Source of the DNA: Roseobacter sinensis
GTDB taxonomy: Bacteria; Pseudomonadota; Alphaproteobacteria; Rhodobacterales; Rhodobacteraceae
Length of the DNA: 64,000 nucleotides
Direction: 5' to 3'
NCBI RefSeq assembly: GCF_025755255.1
Contig: NZ_JALIEB010000009.1
Span: 62,001-126,000, forward strand
The stretch's first letter is position 1; every line of letters begins with the position of its first letter. Of this stretch, positions 25,101-33,656 are shown piece by piece. Under the pieces are notes generated by a model. It was not told the origin of the DNA, ran no database searches, and was given only the letters and a program-made list of their open reading frames with translations. Made by a program: the position numbers and the translations under genes.

Positions 25101-25963
25101 CCCTTGCGTTTCACGATCTGCAGCGCGATGGTGTTCTGCCCGTTGAAACGCGCCGTGCCCGCACGGTCCTCGAAGGTCGGGTTGATGTCGGCGAGATCGC
25201 CCAAGGTGACCACCCGGTCGCCGTTGGTCTTGACCGGCAGATCATAGATGTCCTGCGGCTCATCGAAAGACGACGGGATCTTGACCGCGAACGTGCCCTG
25301 CGCCGTATCCACTTCACCGGCGGCAATAAGCTGGTTGTTGTTGCGGACGGTATTGATCAGCTCGGTTGCGGTCACGTTGTAGGCTTCGAGGCGCAGCGGG
25401 TCGATAAGCACCTCGATCATCTCGTCCCGGCTGCCGCCGATCCCGGCTTCCAGAACCGCATCCAGAGCTTCAAGGTCGTCCTGCAAGTCCTTGGCAATAC
25501 GGATCATCGTGCGTTCAGGCACCGGGCCCGTGAGATTGACGATGATGATCGGAAACTCGGAGAAGTTGATCTCGTTGATGGTGTATTGCTCGGCGCCCTC
25601 GGGGAAGTCCGCCTCGGCCTTGCCCATGGCGTCGCGCACATCCGCAAGCACCTTGGTCTTGTCCCAGCCGAACTCGAACTCGAGCGAGACGCCGGCATAG
25701 CCTTCGGCGGCCGTGGCCGACATCTTGTCGAGCCCGTCGAGGTCCGCAAGCTCCGTCTCCATCGGTTTCACGAGCAGCGTCTCGCTGTCGGCCGCGGAGA
25801 TGCCCGGGAAGGGGACCGAGACGAAAAGTGCGGGGATTTCGATGTCGGGCTCACCCTCCTTGGGCAGGACCGAATAGGCATAGCCGCCCACCACCAGGCT
25901 GAGCAGGATGAAGGCGATCACCATCCGTGCCCGGCTGGCAGCCCAGTCGACGATCCCGGTCAT
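22151..25963 (-). CDS. RND efflux permease, unusually long
   Basis: 1270 residues against about 1030-1050 for AcrB-type pumps. The N-terminus (RARMVIAFILLSLVVGGYAYSVLPKEGEPDIEIPALFVSVPFPGIS) and the helix-4 motif GLILAVGMLVDGAIVVVEY, whose aspartate belongs to the proton relay, identify an inner-membrane proton-driven RND exporter. EFEFGWD and FGLGIATVLTLVVTPSMLAI also fit. Between the first and second membrane halves, at about residues 500-600, there are extra hydrophobic stretches (LFPVALVMIAVSSAMG, TLFVVFLLLLAATACLFVALG, LLLLVSLFAFL) not present in AcrB. It overlaps the adaptor gene by 4 bp. No outer-membrane channel gene is adjacent. Confidence 0.92.
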   Translation of the reverse strand: MTGIVDWAASRARMVIAFILLSLVVGGYAYSVLPKEGEPDIEIPALFVSVPFPGISAADSETLLVKPMETELADLDGLDKMSATAAEGYAGVSLEFEFGWDKTKVLADVRDAMGKAEADFPEGAEQYTINEINFSEFPIIIVNLTGPVPERTMIRIAKDLQDDLEALDAVLEAGIGGSRDEMIEVLIDPLRLEAYNVTATELINTVRNNNQLIAAGEVDTAQGTFAVKIPSSFDEPQDIYDLPVKTNGDRVVTLGDLADINPTFEDRAGTARFNGQNTIALQIVKRKGFNLIDTADLVKQIVTEKKAEWPEGLQAAVEVGTSNDQSRIVNGMVQQLQGSVFTAIALVMIVVLAALGIRAALLVGFAIPTSFLLCFAFLAIMGISISNIVMFGLILAVGMLVDGAIVVVEYADKRQQEGEGPMRAYVEAAKRMFWPIISSTATTLCAFLPMLFWPGVPGEFMGMLPVTLIFVLSASLVVALIYLPVMGGVTGRLERWMADYMTAIAELKLYLHLALFPVALVMIAVSSAMGPIFGIVEGRFAQMDSLQIVSSVIPTLFVVFLLLLAATACLFVALGGFLLLLVSLFAFLTRMGRFGRGVADRLVRAEPREIRAGYRRSGFGHVIAGIAGNPIMPLVIAGAVFIFVGSVLMYFTNNSRGVEFFVESEPEQGVVYVLARGNLSLDEKDALVRQAEEIVLAHPGIANAFSFAGQGGLNTDTSGGARPKDLIGQVQFETIPWEDRAGRLDLDGNIVIAELTEQLATLPGIKTEVLEVADGPASGKPVHLRLKGDDFETLTEAAAIARAEFERTPGLTLIEDSRPLPGIDWQIDVDVEKAGRYGADVAAVGAMVQLVTRGLMLDTMRVDSSDEEIDIRVRLPEDYRVLSTLDTLKVRTDDGLVPLSNFITRTPVPKLAEINRIEQKRYFDVKADVGAGLMKLVETRREDGVEVEETLAVLRPAAADADLTGTDQTAYKITNRLADADRDLQAGIDAGSLRLVPINANERIGVLSTWLETDPLPAGISFEWTGDQEEQAESQAFLSSAFAAALGLMFIILLAQFNSFYNAVLVLLAVVLSTTGVLIGMLVMDQTFSIIMTGTGIVALAGIVVNNNIILIDTYQEYSQYMPRIEAIIRTAQARIRPVLLTTITTMAGLAPMMIGLSLNFADGGYTFNSPTALWWKQLATAVVFGLGIATVLTLVVTPSMLAIRVWATTYVQWFATLLAKMSMGRASRAARDWALQKDAYRVVSGEILWDDAALASTTPEQAAPLKAAE

Positions 25964-27234
25964 TGGCTGAGCTCCCGATAGGTGGGCGCGACCCTGACGC
26001 CCTCGATGACGAATTCCTGACCCAGCACGATGACTTCTGCAGTCTCTGGCAGGCCGGTCAGCCAGACGCCCTCGGGGGTATCGCGCATCAGCGACACCGG
26101 GTGAAAGGCCACGATCGCCTCCTCATCAATGGTGCGGATGCCGAGTTTGCCCTCATCGTTCAACGTCAGCGCCGACTGCGGCAGCAGATGCGCCGTCGCG
26201 CCCTCGGCCGATATCTCGATCTCGGCGGTCTGGCCGTCGCGGATGCGGTTGTCAGTATTGGGTACTTCGATCTCCACCCGGAAGGTGCGTGTGGTCTCAT
26301 CCGCCGAGTTGGAGACGAAGGTCACCACACCGCGAACCTCACCACCGCGGGCGTCGGTGTCACCGGTCAGCGCCCCGCTGCCCCGGACCAGCCGCGCCGT
26401 TGCATTGGCGCCCAGCTCGACGCGCGCGACCTCGGTTTCCGGCACGAAGGCCACCAGCTTGATCGGGTCGAGCTGGATGATCGTGGCGCAGAGCGACCCA
26501 GGCTGGAGCAGCGAGCCCAACTCGGCGGTATCGCTTTCGAGCACACCGCCGAACGGGGCTCGGATGATCAGGCGCTGGATCTCTTTTTCTGCCGTTGCGA
26601 CAGCCGCCTGCGCGGTCTGGATGCCCGATTGCGCACCGCGCAGGCCGGCGCGTGCGCTTTCCACGCCAGCCTCGGCCGTGGCGAGCGCCGCCTCGGTGTT
26701 CGCGACGCGGGTCGTGGAGGCGAAACCGCTGTCGCTGAGTTTGGACGAGGCGTTGAGGTTGATCCGGGCTTCTTCGAGCTGCGCCAGCGATTCTGTCAGG
26801 CGGGCTTCGGCTTCGGGCACGCGCGCTTCGGCCTCGTCGAGTTGCGCCCGCGCTTGGGCGAGTTCCGTGCCGCGCGTGCCTTCGTCGAGGCGGCACATTT
26901 CCTGCCCGGCCTCGACACGTGCGCCCTTGCGCAGCGGCTCGGAGACCACGACAGCCGATGTCTCGGCCCGCACGTCTACAGTCCGGGCCGCTTCGGTCTG
27001 GCCGCGCAGCGCCACCGCGGTGTCGATCTGACGGGCAATCGAGCGGACCACCACAACCTTCACGAGGCCGGCTGTCTCCTGCTCAGCGGTGTTGACCACC
27101 GCGGCGATCTCCTCCGTCTCGGGCGTGTCGCTGTCGTCAGCGCCGAAGAGAGCCACCAGCCGCGGTCGGTCCAGGATGAAAAGCGACAAGGCACCCGCGA
27201 CAATCAGGGCTGCCAAAACAGAAAAAATACGCAT
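25960..27234 (-). CDS. RND efflux periplasmic adaptor (membrane fusion protein)
   Basis: 424 residues. N-terminal membrane anchor (FSVLAALIVAGALSLFIL), lipoyl half-motif VSEPLRKGARVEAGQEMCRLD, a long alpha-helical hairpin (roughly residues 120-220, repeats of AQLDEAEARVPEAEARL type), second lipoyl half with IRAPFGGVLESDTAELGSLLQPG, then beta-barrel and membrane-proximal domains. It links the permease to an outer-membrane channel encoded elsewhere. It is first in the operon, translationally coupled to the permease, with a TetR-like palindrome about 86 bp upstream of its start. Confidence 0.92.
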   Translation of the reverse strand: MRIFSVLAALIVAGALSLFILDRPRLVALFGADDSDTPETEEIAAVVNTAEQETAGLVKVVVVRSIARQIDTAVALRGQTEAARTVDVRAETSAVVVSEPLRKGARVEAGQEMCRLDEGTRGTELAQARAQLDEAEARVPEAEARLTESLAQLEEARINLNASSKLSDSGFASTTRVANTEAALATAEAGVESARAGLRGAQSGIQTAQAAVATAEKEIQRLIIRAPFGGVLESDTAELGSLLQPGSLCATIIQLDPIKLVAFVPETEVARVELGANATARLVRGSGALTGDTDARGGEVRGVVTFVSNSADETTRTFRVEIEVPNTDNRIRDGQTAEIEISAEGATAHLLPQSALTLNDEGKLGIRTIDEEAIVAFHPVSLMRDTPEGVWLTGLPETAEVIVLGQEFVIEGVRVAPTYRELSQ

Positions 27235-27319
27235 GTCGATCGCCTCGAAATGGATCTATTCACGTCCACGCAGGGTGCCATGATCCATGACGTGGTGCGC
27301 GTTCCATACGACAGTTACG

Positions 27320-27337
27320 CTAAACTGACCAGTTCAG
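27320..27337. promoter_or_regulatory. TetR-type operator candidate for the efflux operon
   Basis: CTAAACTG-AC-CAGTTCAG: 8-bp arms matching at 7 of 8 positions with a 2-bp centre, located between the efflux operon (minus) and the yfgM-like gene (plus). RND pumps are often repressed by TetR-family proteins at such palindromes. No tetR gene is in the window. The rest of the 218-bp intergenic region shows no further structure. Confidence 0.45.
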
Positions 27338-27452
27338 ATTAGTTATTTCCGCCCGATATGGCAATGATGGCTTCGGGCGGTCGTTCCACCAGGTCTTGGC
27401 TTGCCTGCACAGCCAAGGTATGAGGGGCGAAATTCGATGTCGGCAGGTGGTC

Positions 27453-28130
27453 ATGAGCGACACAGACAGTTTTATCAACGAGGTCAATGAAGAGGTCCGG
27501 CGCGACCGCCTTTATGGCTACCTGCGACGGTATGGCTGGATCGGTGTCCTGCTGGTCGTTCTGATCGTCGGCGGTGCGGCCTGGACGGAATACCGCAAGG
27601 CGGTGGCGCGCAACGAGGCACAGGCGCTTGGCGATGGCATGCTCGCGGCCCTGAGCGCGACGAATGCAGAAGACCGGGCCGCAGCGCTGTCAGGGCTTGG
27701 CGCGGATGATCCAACCGCACAGGCGCTCGTTTCCATGTTGCGGGCGTCCTCGGCGCAGGAGGCAGGCGATATCGAAGCGGCGGTCGCTGCGCTGAACGCG
27801 GTGGCGGTGAATGGCGAGGTCAATCCGATTTACCGCCAGATCGCGAGCTTCAAGGCGCTGACCCTGCAGGCCGACACCCTGGATGCCGACAGCCGCCGCC
27901 AGCAGTTCGAAGCGCTGGCCGCACCCGGGGGCGCGATGCGGCTTCTGGCGCTGGAGCAGCTCGCGCTAATGGACGTCGCCGCGGGCGAGACGGACGCCGC
28001 GATTGCGGGGTATCAGGACATCCTGCGCGATGCCGCCGTGACCCCGGACTTGCAACAGCGCGCCTTACAGGTGATTGTGGCGCTGGGAGGCGAACCCGAT
28101 CTCGACAACCTGCCAACGACGGGGAACTGA
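27453..28130 (+). CDS. YfgM-like TPR membrane protein
   Basis: 225 residues. Residues 1-25 are charged, a transmembrane helix follows (GWIGVLLVVLIVGGAAW), and the periplasmic part is helical and TPR-like (AQALVSMLRASSAQEAGDIEAAVAALNAV, LAALEQ-type helices). This matches YfgM, which binds the SecYEG translocon and hands proteins to periplasmic chaperones. The order yfgM-bamB-der is conserved in Proteobacteria, which supports the call. AGGTGG precedes the ATG. Confidence 0.85.
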   Translation: MSDTDSFINEVNEEVRRDRLYGYLRRYGWIGVLLVVLIVGGAAWTEYRKAVARNEAQALGDGMLAALSATNAEDRAAALSGLGADDPTAQALVSMLRASSAQEAGDIEAAVAALNAVAVNGEVNPIYRQIASFKALTLQADTLDADSRRQQFEALAAPGGAMRLLALEQLALMDVAAGETDAAIAGYQDILRDAAVTPDLQQRALQVIVALGGEPDLDNLPTTGN

Positions 28131-28191
28131 TCCCCGCATCAGGCACGAGAGGGAGCGCAGCGGTCGAAGGTATGGGTAAAGCGAGCAGGGC

Positions 28192-29541
28192 ATGATCAAG
28201 TTTCCGACAGTCTCGGTGCGGGCGCACACGGGTTTGGCGCTGCTGGCCGCGGCGGTGTTTCTGACCGCCTGCGCGGAAGACGACATTATTCTGCCCGGCA
28301 AGCGCGAGGACATCCGCTCGGTGCTGCAGGACGGCGAGGCGGTGCCGCTGGCAGCCGAGACAGAGGACGCACCGCGTCCCATTTCCCTGCCCGCACAACA
28401 GACCAACAGCGACTGGACCCAAGGCCCCGGCTCGCCCGCGTTCCGCGTTGCGCACCCGGCGCTCGGCGCCAACCCGCAACGCGTCTGGTCGGCCAACATC
28501 GGCGCGGGCGACGGGCGCCGGCAGCGGATCACGGCAGATCCGGTGGTGGGCGGCGGGCTGATCTACACGCTTGACGCCGAGACGCTGGTGACGGCCACGT
28601 CACCCACCGGAGAGACCGTTTGGCGCCGCGACGTCACATCCGTCCGCGACGACGCGGGGGCGGCGACGGGGGGCGGCATCTCCTTCAATGACGGGCGGCT
28701 CTACGTGTCACTGGGCTACGGCGCACTGGTCGCGCTCGATGCCGCGACGGGCGAGGAGATTTGGCGGCAGGACCTGGAAGGCACCGGCTCCGGGCGCCCG
28801 ACGATCTTTGGCGATCTGGTCTATACCACCTCCGGCGATGATACCGGCTGGGCGCTGCGCGCCGAGGATGGTCGGGTCGAGTGGCAGCTGACGGCCTCGC
28901 CCGATGTGAACAACGTGCTCGGCGGCCCGGCACCGGCTGTGGCCGACGATTTTGCCATCTTTGCCTTCGGCTCGGGTGAGATCCAGGCCGTGTTCCGACG
29001 CGGCGGGCTGCGGCGTTGGGATGCCTCCGCCCTTGGCCAGAGGTTCGCGCGCGCGCTCGGCACGGTCAGCGATGTGACCGGCGCGCCGGTCATCTCCGGC
29101 AACACCGTCTACGTGGGCAACCAGTCCGGGCGCATCGTGGCGCTGAACTTCGGCTCGGGCGCACGCGAATGGACGGCGCGGGAAGGGGCGGTCGGGCCGG
29201 TGCTGCCCGCGGGTGACAGCATCTTTGTGGTTTCGGATCTGGGTGAGCTGCTGCGCATCGACGCCTCGGATGGATCGCGCATCTGGGGCGCACAGCTGCC
29301 CAACTTCGTGAAGGACCGTCCGCGCCGTCGGGCCGAGATCTTCGCGCATCATGGTCCGGTTCTGGCGGGTGGGCGGATCTATGTGGCCTCCAACGACGGG
29401 TTGCTGCGGGGGTTCGATCCGGAGAGCGGTGCGTTGGTCACCTCGACGGAGATCCCCGGCGGGGCGACAACGGCTCCGGTGGTGGCGGGCGGCGTGCTCT
29501 ATGTGGTGTCGACCAACGGCCAATTGCACGCTTTTCGTTGA
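28192..29541 (+). CDS. bamB: Outer membrane assembly lipoprotein BamB-like beta-propeller
   Basis: 449 residues. Lipobox LTAC with Cys27. The rest is a PQQ-like eight-bladed beta-propeller with repeated G-x-(V/I)-x-A-L-D-A-x-T-G-E-x-x-W blades, for example YGALVALDAATGEEIWRQDL, GRIVALNFGSGAREW and GLLRGFDPESGALV. BamB is a lipoprotein of the BAM complex inserting beta-barrel proteins into the outer membrane. The position between yfgM-like and der genes is the canonical one. Confidence 0.92.
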   Translation: MIKFPTVSVRAHTGLALLAAAVFLTACAEDDIILPGKREDIRSVLQDGEAVPLAAETEDAPRPISLPAQQTNSDWTQGPGSPAFRVAHPALGANPQRVWSANIGAGDGRRQRITADPVVGGGLIYTLDAETLVTATSPTGETVWRRDVTSVRDDAGAATGGGISFNDGRLYVSLGYGALVALDAATGEEIWRQDLEGTGSGRPTIFGDLVYTTSGDDTGWALRAEDGRVEWQLTASPDVNNVLGGPAPAVADDFAIFAFGSGEIQAVFRRGGLRRWDASALGQRFARALGTVSDVTGAPVISGNTVYVGNQSGRIVALNFGSGAREWTAREGAVGPVLPAGDSIFVVSDLGELLRIDASDGSRIWGAQLPNFVKDRPRRRAEIFAHHGPVLAGGRIYVASNDGLLRGFDPESGALVTSTEIPGGATTAPVVAGGVLYVVSTNGQLHAFR

Positions 29542-29592
29542 CGCCCAACTGCGGTAAAGCGCGGCCTTACCCGGAGTGTCGGAGCCTGTGAA

Positions 29593-31071
29593 ATGTCCTT
29601 TACCCTCGCCATCGTGGGGCGGCCCAATGTCGGCAAGTCAACGCTGTTCAACCGTTTGGTGGGCAAGCGGCTGGCGCTGGTCGACGATCAGCCGGGGGTA
29701 ACCCGGGACCTGCGGGAGGGGGCCGCGCGCCTCGCGGATCTGCGCTTTACGGTTGTGGACACCGCGGGCCTGGAAGAGGTGACGGACGACAGCCTGCAGG
29801 GCCGCATGCGACGTCTGACCGAACGCGCCGTGGAGATGGCCGACATCTGCCTTTTCATGGTCGATGCGCGCGTGGGCATCACGCCCTCTGACCTGGTCTT
29901 TGCCGATATCCTGCGCAAGCGGGCCGATCACGTGATCCTGGCGGCCAACAAGGCCGAGGGCGCGGCGGCGGATGCCGGGGTGCTCGAGGCTTACGCGCTG
30001 GGGTTGGGCGAGCCCATTCGCCTCTCGGCAGAGCATGGCGAAGGCCTGAACGACCTTTATGCACAGCTGATGCCACTGGCCGATCACTACGCGGCGCGGG
30101 CCGATGCCGAGGCGCCAGAGACGGATATCGCGCTCGATGAAGATGAAGGCGATATGGAGGCTGATATCCCCATGCCGACCGACCGCAAGCCCTTGCAGGT
30201 GGCGGTGGTCGGACGGCCGAATGCGGGGAAGTCGACCTTGATCAACCAGATCCTCGGTGAGGACCGCCTGCTGACCGGGCCGGAAGCCGGTATCACCCGC
30301 GACGCGATCTCGCTGCGGGTGGACTGGGCGGGGCCGGACGGGCAGGCCGTGCCGATGCGGATTTTCGATACCGCAGGCATGCGCAAGAAGGCCAAGGTGC
30401 AGGAGAAGCTCGAAAAGCTTTCGGTGGGCGATGGCTTGCGGGCCGTCAAGTTTGCCGAGGTGGTGGTCGTCTTGCTCGATGCGGCCATCCCGTTCGAACA
30501 GCAGGACCTGCGTATCGCCGATCTGGCCGAGCGAGAGGGGCGCGCGGTGGTCGTCGCGGTCAATAAATGGGACATCGAGGACGACCGGCAGGGCAAGCTG
30601 AAGGCGCTCCAGGAGAGCTTTGAACGTCTGCTCCCGCAGCTGCGCGGGGCGCCGCTGATCACGGTGTCGGCGAAGACAGGCCGCGGGCTCGATCGCCTGC
30701 ATGGCGCGATCCTGCGGGCCTATGAGGTCTGGAACCGCCGGGTGACGACCGCGCAGCTGAACCGCTGGCTTTCGGGCATGGTCGAGGCACATCCACCGCC
30801 TGCGCCGCAGGGCAAGCGCATCAAGCTGCGGTACATGACGCAAGCCAAGACGCGCCCGCCGGGCTTTGTGGTCATGTGCAGCCACCCCGACAAGGTGCCG
30901 GACAGCTACACCCGCTATCTGGTCAATGGGCTCCGGCTGGACTTCGACATGCCGGGCACGCCCATTCGTCTGTGGATGCGGGGGCAAAGCGATGCGAACC
31001 CCTACAAGGGTCGCAAGAAGGCGGCGCCCTCGAAACTGCGCAAGCACACCGAAGGTCGGCGCAAGGCGTGA
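29593..31071 (+). CDS. der: Ribosome-assembly GTPase Der (EngA)
   Basis: 492 residues with two tandem GTPase domains and a KH-like C-terminal domain. First P-loop [14 protein letters not shown] (residues 8-21) with DTAGL; second P-loop [13 protein letters not shown] (about 206-218) with DTAGMRKK and NKWD. In the first domain the base-recognition motif is AANKAEG. It is essential for 50S subunit maturation. An acidic linker ([14 protein letters not shown]) separates the domains. It is last in the yfgM-bamB-der series. Confidence 0.97.
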   Translation: MSFTLAIVGRPNVGKSTLFNRLVGKRLALVDDQPGVTRDLREGAARLADLRFTVVDTAGLEEVTDDSLQGRMRRLTERAVEMADICLFMVDARVGITPSDLVFADILRKRADHVILAANKAEGAAADAGVLEAYALGLGEPIRLSAEHGEGLNDLYAQLMPLADHYAARADAEAPETDIALDEDEGDMEADIPMPTDRKPLQVAVVGRPNAGKSTLINQILGEDRLLTGPEAGITRDAISLRVDWAGPDGQAVPMRIFDTAGMRKKAKVQEKLEKLSVGDGLRAVKFAEVVVVLLDAAIPFEQQDLRIADLAEREGRAVVVAVNKWDIEDDRQGKLKALQESFERLLPQLRGAPLITVSAKTGRGLDRLHGAILRAYEVWNRRVTTAQLNRWLSGMVEAHPPPAPQGKRIKLRYMTQAKTRPPGFVVMCSHPDKVPDSYTRYLVNGLRLDFDMPGTPIRLWMRGQSDANPYKGRKKAAPSKLRKHTEGRRKA

Positions 31072-31084
31072 TGCACCGAGGGGC

Positions 31085-31153
31085 GGCCTGAAAGCCCGCC
31101 CAACCCGGCCGTTGCTGCCCGTTGTGCTGGCAGGTGAGGTGGGCTTTCAGGCC
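31085..31153. repeat. Long inverted repeat between der and the TspO-like gene
   Basis: GGCCTGAAAGCCC (31085-31097) and GGGCTTTCAGGCC (31141-31153) are perfect 13-bp arms, extendable to 16 bp with one wobble, around a 43-nt spacer. The spacer contains a smaller hairpin CTGCC/GGCAG (31115-31133). The right arm covers the TspO-like stop codon. It may be a bidirectional terminator or a copy of a dispersed palindromic repeat. Confidence 0.7.
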
Positions 31154-31875
31154 ACCTCGTGCGACCGGCGCTCGGACCGCAAGGCCTTGTAGGCGGGGAT
31201 CAGAAGTGCGGCGGCCCCGCCTGCCGCAAGCGCCGCGATCAGTTGATCGCCAGCCCTGTTCTGAACGACCACCGCGACCAGCGCCCAGATGACCGCAAGC
31301 GCATAGGTCGGGGTGCGCCTGAGGCTCGACTGGACCGCCGAGGCCAGAACCAGAGCGATGAAGACAAAAATCAGAGCTGCCGCCTGCGCATCGAGATAGC
31401 CATAGCCGGCCGAGACCAGCCCCAGGGCCACGCAGCTGGCGGCGCTGAGCCAGCCGGCGTAGAGACCAATGGGATAGGCTGCCCAGATGCGGTCGGCCTC
31501 GGGCGCGCGGTAGAGGGCGAGAAGGGCGCTCAGCAGCATGACCCAGATCAGCACCGCGGCCCAGACCGGGCTTTGTACGGCCACCGGCAGCCAGCTCGTC
31601 CCCACTGCCAGTGAGACGCAGAGCGGTGCGCGCATCGCCTGCCAGCGTGGATCTTGCGCGCGCCGCAGCAGGCCAAACCCCATGCCTACAATCAGCCACA
31701 GATAAATCACCCCCCAGATCGCAAAGGCGTAGCCGGCGGGCTGAACGGGCGGCGCAACCTGCGGCACCGGGAACTGATCGGGCTCGAAGCCGCCGAAATC
31801 CGGCACCAGAAGCGGCGAGGCGGCAAAGCTGAGCGTCAGGGCCGCGGTAAGCGCGGCGAGCAGGCGGGGCGACAT
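31147..31875 (-). CDS. TspO/MBR-like integral membrane protein
   Basis: 242 residues, mostly hydrophobic, about seven membrane helices. PPVQPAGYAFAIWGVIYLWLIVGMG resembles the first signature of TspO/MBR (tryptophan-rich sensory) proteins, and YPIGLYAGWLSAASCVALG the second, but the protein is about 80 residues longer than classical TspO (about 160). TspO proteins bind porphyrins and affect pigment and stress regulation in Rhodobacter. Ligand and role here are inferred from weak similarity. Confidence 0.6.
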   Translation of the reverse strand: MSPRLLAALTAALTLSFAASPLLVPDFGGFEPDQFPVPQVAPPVQPAGYAFAIWGVIYLWLIVGMGFGLLRRAQDPRWQAMRAPLCVSLAVGTSWLPVAVQSPVWAAVLIWVMLLSALLALYRAPEADRIWAAYPIGLYAGWLSAASCVALGLVSAGYGYLDAQAAALIFVFIALVLASAVQSSLRRTPTYALAVIWALVAVVVQNRAGDQLIAALAAGGAAALLIPAYKALRSERRSHEVA

Positions 31876-31985
31876 GAGACATCCTTTCCTTGGGCCGGGC
31901 CGGCGCCCGTTACCGGTGCGTGCGCTGCATTAAGCGCCTGCGATGACACTTCTGTCATCTCTAGGGCAGCGAAGGGGAATGGCAA

Positions 31986-33134
31986 ATGGCATACATCGCG
32001 ATTTTCTGCGACGGCACGTGGAACTCGGCGGCAAGCGGTCCGGCGACGCATGTCTTGCGGCTGTCGACGCTTTGTGCGCGCAGCGTTCATCAGAAGGTGA
32101 TCTACTTCGAAGGCGTCGGCACCGGCAGCGGCATGGTCAGCGCGTTTGGCCGCTGGCTGAGCAAATGGGGCGGGGGCCTCTTCGGCTGGGGTCTCAATCG
32201 CAACATACGGGCCGCCTACCTCGCGCTCTGCCAGTGCTACCGACCGGGCGACAAGATCCTGATCTTCGGCTTTTCGCGCGGGGCCTACACCGCGCGCTCG
32301 CTCGCCGGCATGATCCGCAAATGCGGCATCCTGTCCGAGCCGACACCGGGCAACGTGCGGCGGGCATTCCGTCTCTATCGGCAGCGCGGGCCGCATAATG
32401 CGCCGGATGCCCCGCATATCCGGGCAGCGCGGCAGAAGCTGTCGCCAAAATTCGCAACCAGCCAGGCGGATGTGCTCGCTCGCAGCGATGACAGCTGCCT
32501 CGTGCGGATCGCCTATCTCGGTGCCTGGGACACGGTTGGCGCGCTCGGCATTCCGGAGAGCGTCTTTGGCCGCTGGGCGGATTGGTGGAATGCGCGCTAC
32601 GCCTTTCACGACACGCGGCTGTCTCACCTGGTGGAATCCGCGCGCCATGCGGTCGCGCTCGATGAGCGGCGGCGGCCCTATGTCCCCAGTCTGTGGGACA
32701 ATCTCGACGCCAGCGCAGAGGGGCCGGGCCTGAATCTTGGGTTTGAGGGCCCGGAAAGGCCGTACCAGCAGACATGGTTTGTCGGGGATCACGGCATTGT
32801 CGGAGGCTCCGCGCGGACGCGCGCGCTGACCGAGCGGACCCTCACCTGGATCTGGGAGGGCGCGGCCGCGCAGGGGCTGCAGCTGAAACCCGGTATGGCG
32901 CTGCCGCAACTCACGCCGGATCCGGCGGCTGCGACCGACGAGATCGATGACCACGGCTGGATCTACCGCCTCGTCCCGGCGGCGCTGCGGTGGCGGTCGG
33001 GCCCGACCCGGGCCCGCGATCTCGATGACAGCGTCCGGCTTCGGCTGGCGGCCCGCCCCGAGTACCGACCGGCCAGTCTGCGGGCGCTGATGCCGGGCCT
33101 CTCACGGCTGGACGCGGATCGCCCCGCGCGGTAG
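31986..33134 (+). CDS. DUF2235 alpha/beta-hydrolase (phospholipase-like)
   Basis: 382 residues. IAIFCDGTWNS at the N-terminus is the DUF2235 opening, FGFSRGAYTARSLAGMI holds the nucleophile serine in G-F-S-R-G, and LGAWDTVGALG and FVGDHGIVGG supply the acid and histidine region. Some DUF2235 proteins are type VI secretion phospholipase effectors (Tle1), but no vgrG, hcp or immunity gene is nearby and no signal sequence is seen, so this is better read as a cytosolic hydrolase. The C-terminus is basic. Confidence 0.85.
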   Translation: MAYIAIFCDGTWNSAASGPATHVLRLSTLCARSVHQKVIYFEGVGTGSGMVSAFGRWLSKWGGGLFGWGLNRNIRAAYLALCQCYRPGDKILIFGFSRGAYTARSLAGMIRKCGILSEPTPGNVRRAFRLYRQRGPHNAPDAPHIRAARQKLSPKFATSQADVLARSDDSCLVRIAYLGAWDTVGALGIPESVFGRWADWWNARYAFHDTRLSHLVESARHAVALDERRRPYVPSLWDNLDASAEGPGLNLGFEGPERPYQQTWFVGDHGIVGGSARTRALTERTLTWIWEGAAAQGLQLKPGMALPQLTPDPAAATDEIDDHGWIYRLVPAALRWRSGPTRARDLDDSVRLRLAARPEYRPASLRALMPGLSRLDADRPAR

Positions 33135-33167
33135 GAGGCCGCAGGGAAACTGACAAGGCAGAGCATC

Positions 33168-33656
33168 ATGCAGAGCGAACCGGAGCCGGAGGTGCTCGCC
33201 ACCGTGCAGGCGTCGCTGGGTCGGCGCATCCTTGGCATTGGTCTCTTGGGCGTGCTTGGCGTGCTGGTGATCTATGTGGCCTTCATGACACCGCCCAGTC
33301 TGGGCTGGCAGGCCTTTCTGATCGGCCTCGGGGTCACGGCGCTGCTGGTGGCGGACGCGATGCGCCGCTCGACCTCCCATGTGCTTGAACTGACACGCAG
33401 CGAACTGCGCGAACGTGGTGGACGGGTGATCGCCGAGGTGGACACGATTACGGGCATCGACCGCGGCGCCTTCGCCTTCAAACCGTCGAACGGATTTCTG
33501 TTGCGGCTCGACGCCCCCGGGACGCGACAATGGCGGCCGGGGCTCTGGTGGCGTGTCGGACGGCGGGTCGGCGTCGGCGGCATGACACCGGGACGTCAGA
33601 CCAAGTACATGGCCGAAATCATAGCTGTCATGCTCGCCGAACGCGACGCGGGCTAG
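33168..33656 (+). CDS. Two-helix membrane protein of unknown function
   Basis: 162 residues. Two transmembrane helices (IGLLGVLGVLVIYVAF and FLIGLGVTALLVADAM) are followed by a beta-rich cytoplasmic part, HVLELTRSELRERGG and GAFAFKPSNGFLLRLDAPG, which could be a PH-like domain. It lies 33 bp behind the DUF2235 gene and is probably co-transcribed. The stop shares a CTAG with the stop of the convergent gene. Confidence 0.65.
   Translation: MQSEPEPEVLATVQASLGRRILGIGLLGVLGVLVIYVAFMTPPSLGWQAFLIGLGVTALLVADAMRRSTSHVLELTRSELRERGGRVIAEVDTITGIDRGAFAFKPSNGFLLRLDAPGTRQWRPGLWWRVGRRVGVGGMTPGRQTKYMAEIIAVMLAERDAG

Noticed and set aside
23615-25981. 788-codon open frame on the plus strand opposite the RND permease
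   Set aside because: Histidine/arginine/glutamate-rich translation without any domain, fully inside a strongly conserved permease gene; a GC-driven antisense shadow.
31098-31140. Possible signal recognition particle RNA in the inverted repeat
   Set aside because: The minus strand has GGGCAGCAACGG, slightly like SRP domain IV, but the invariant GGAAG tetraloop and the CAGG...AGCAG asymmetric loop are missing.
31986-33134. Type VI secretion effector (Tle1)
   Set aside because: The DUF2235 domain is shared, but there are no vgrG, hcp, PAAR, immunity or adaptor genes around it.
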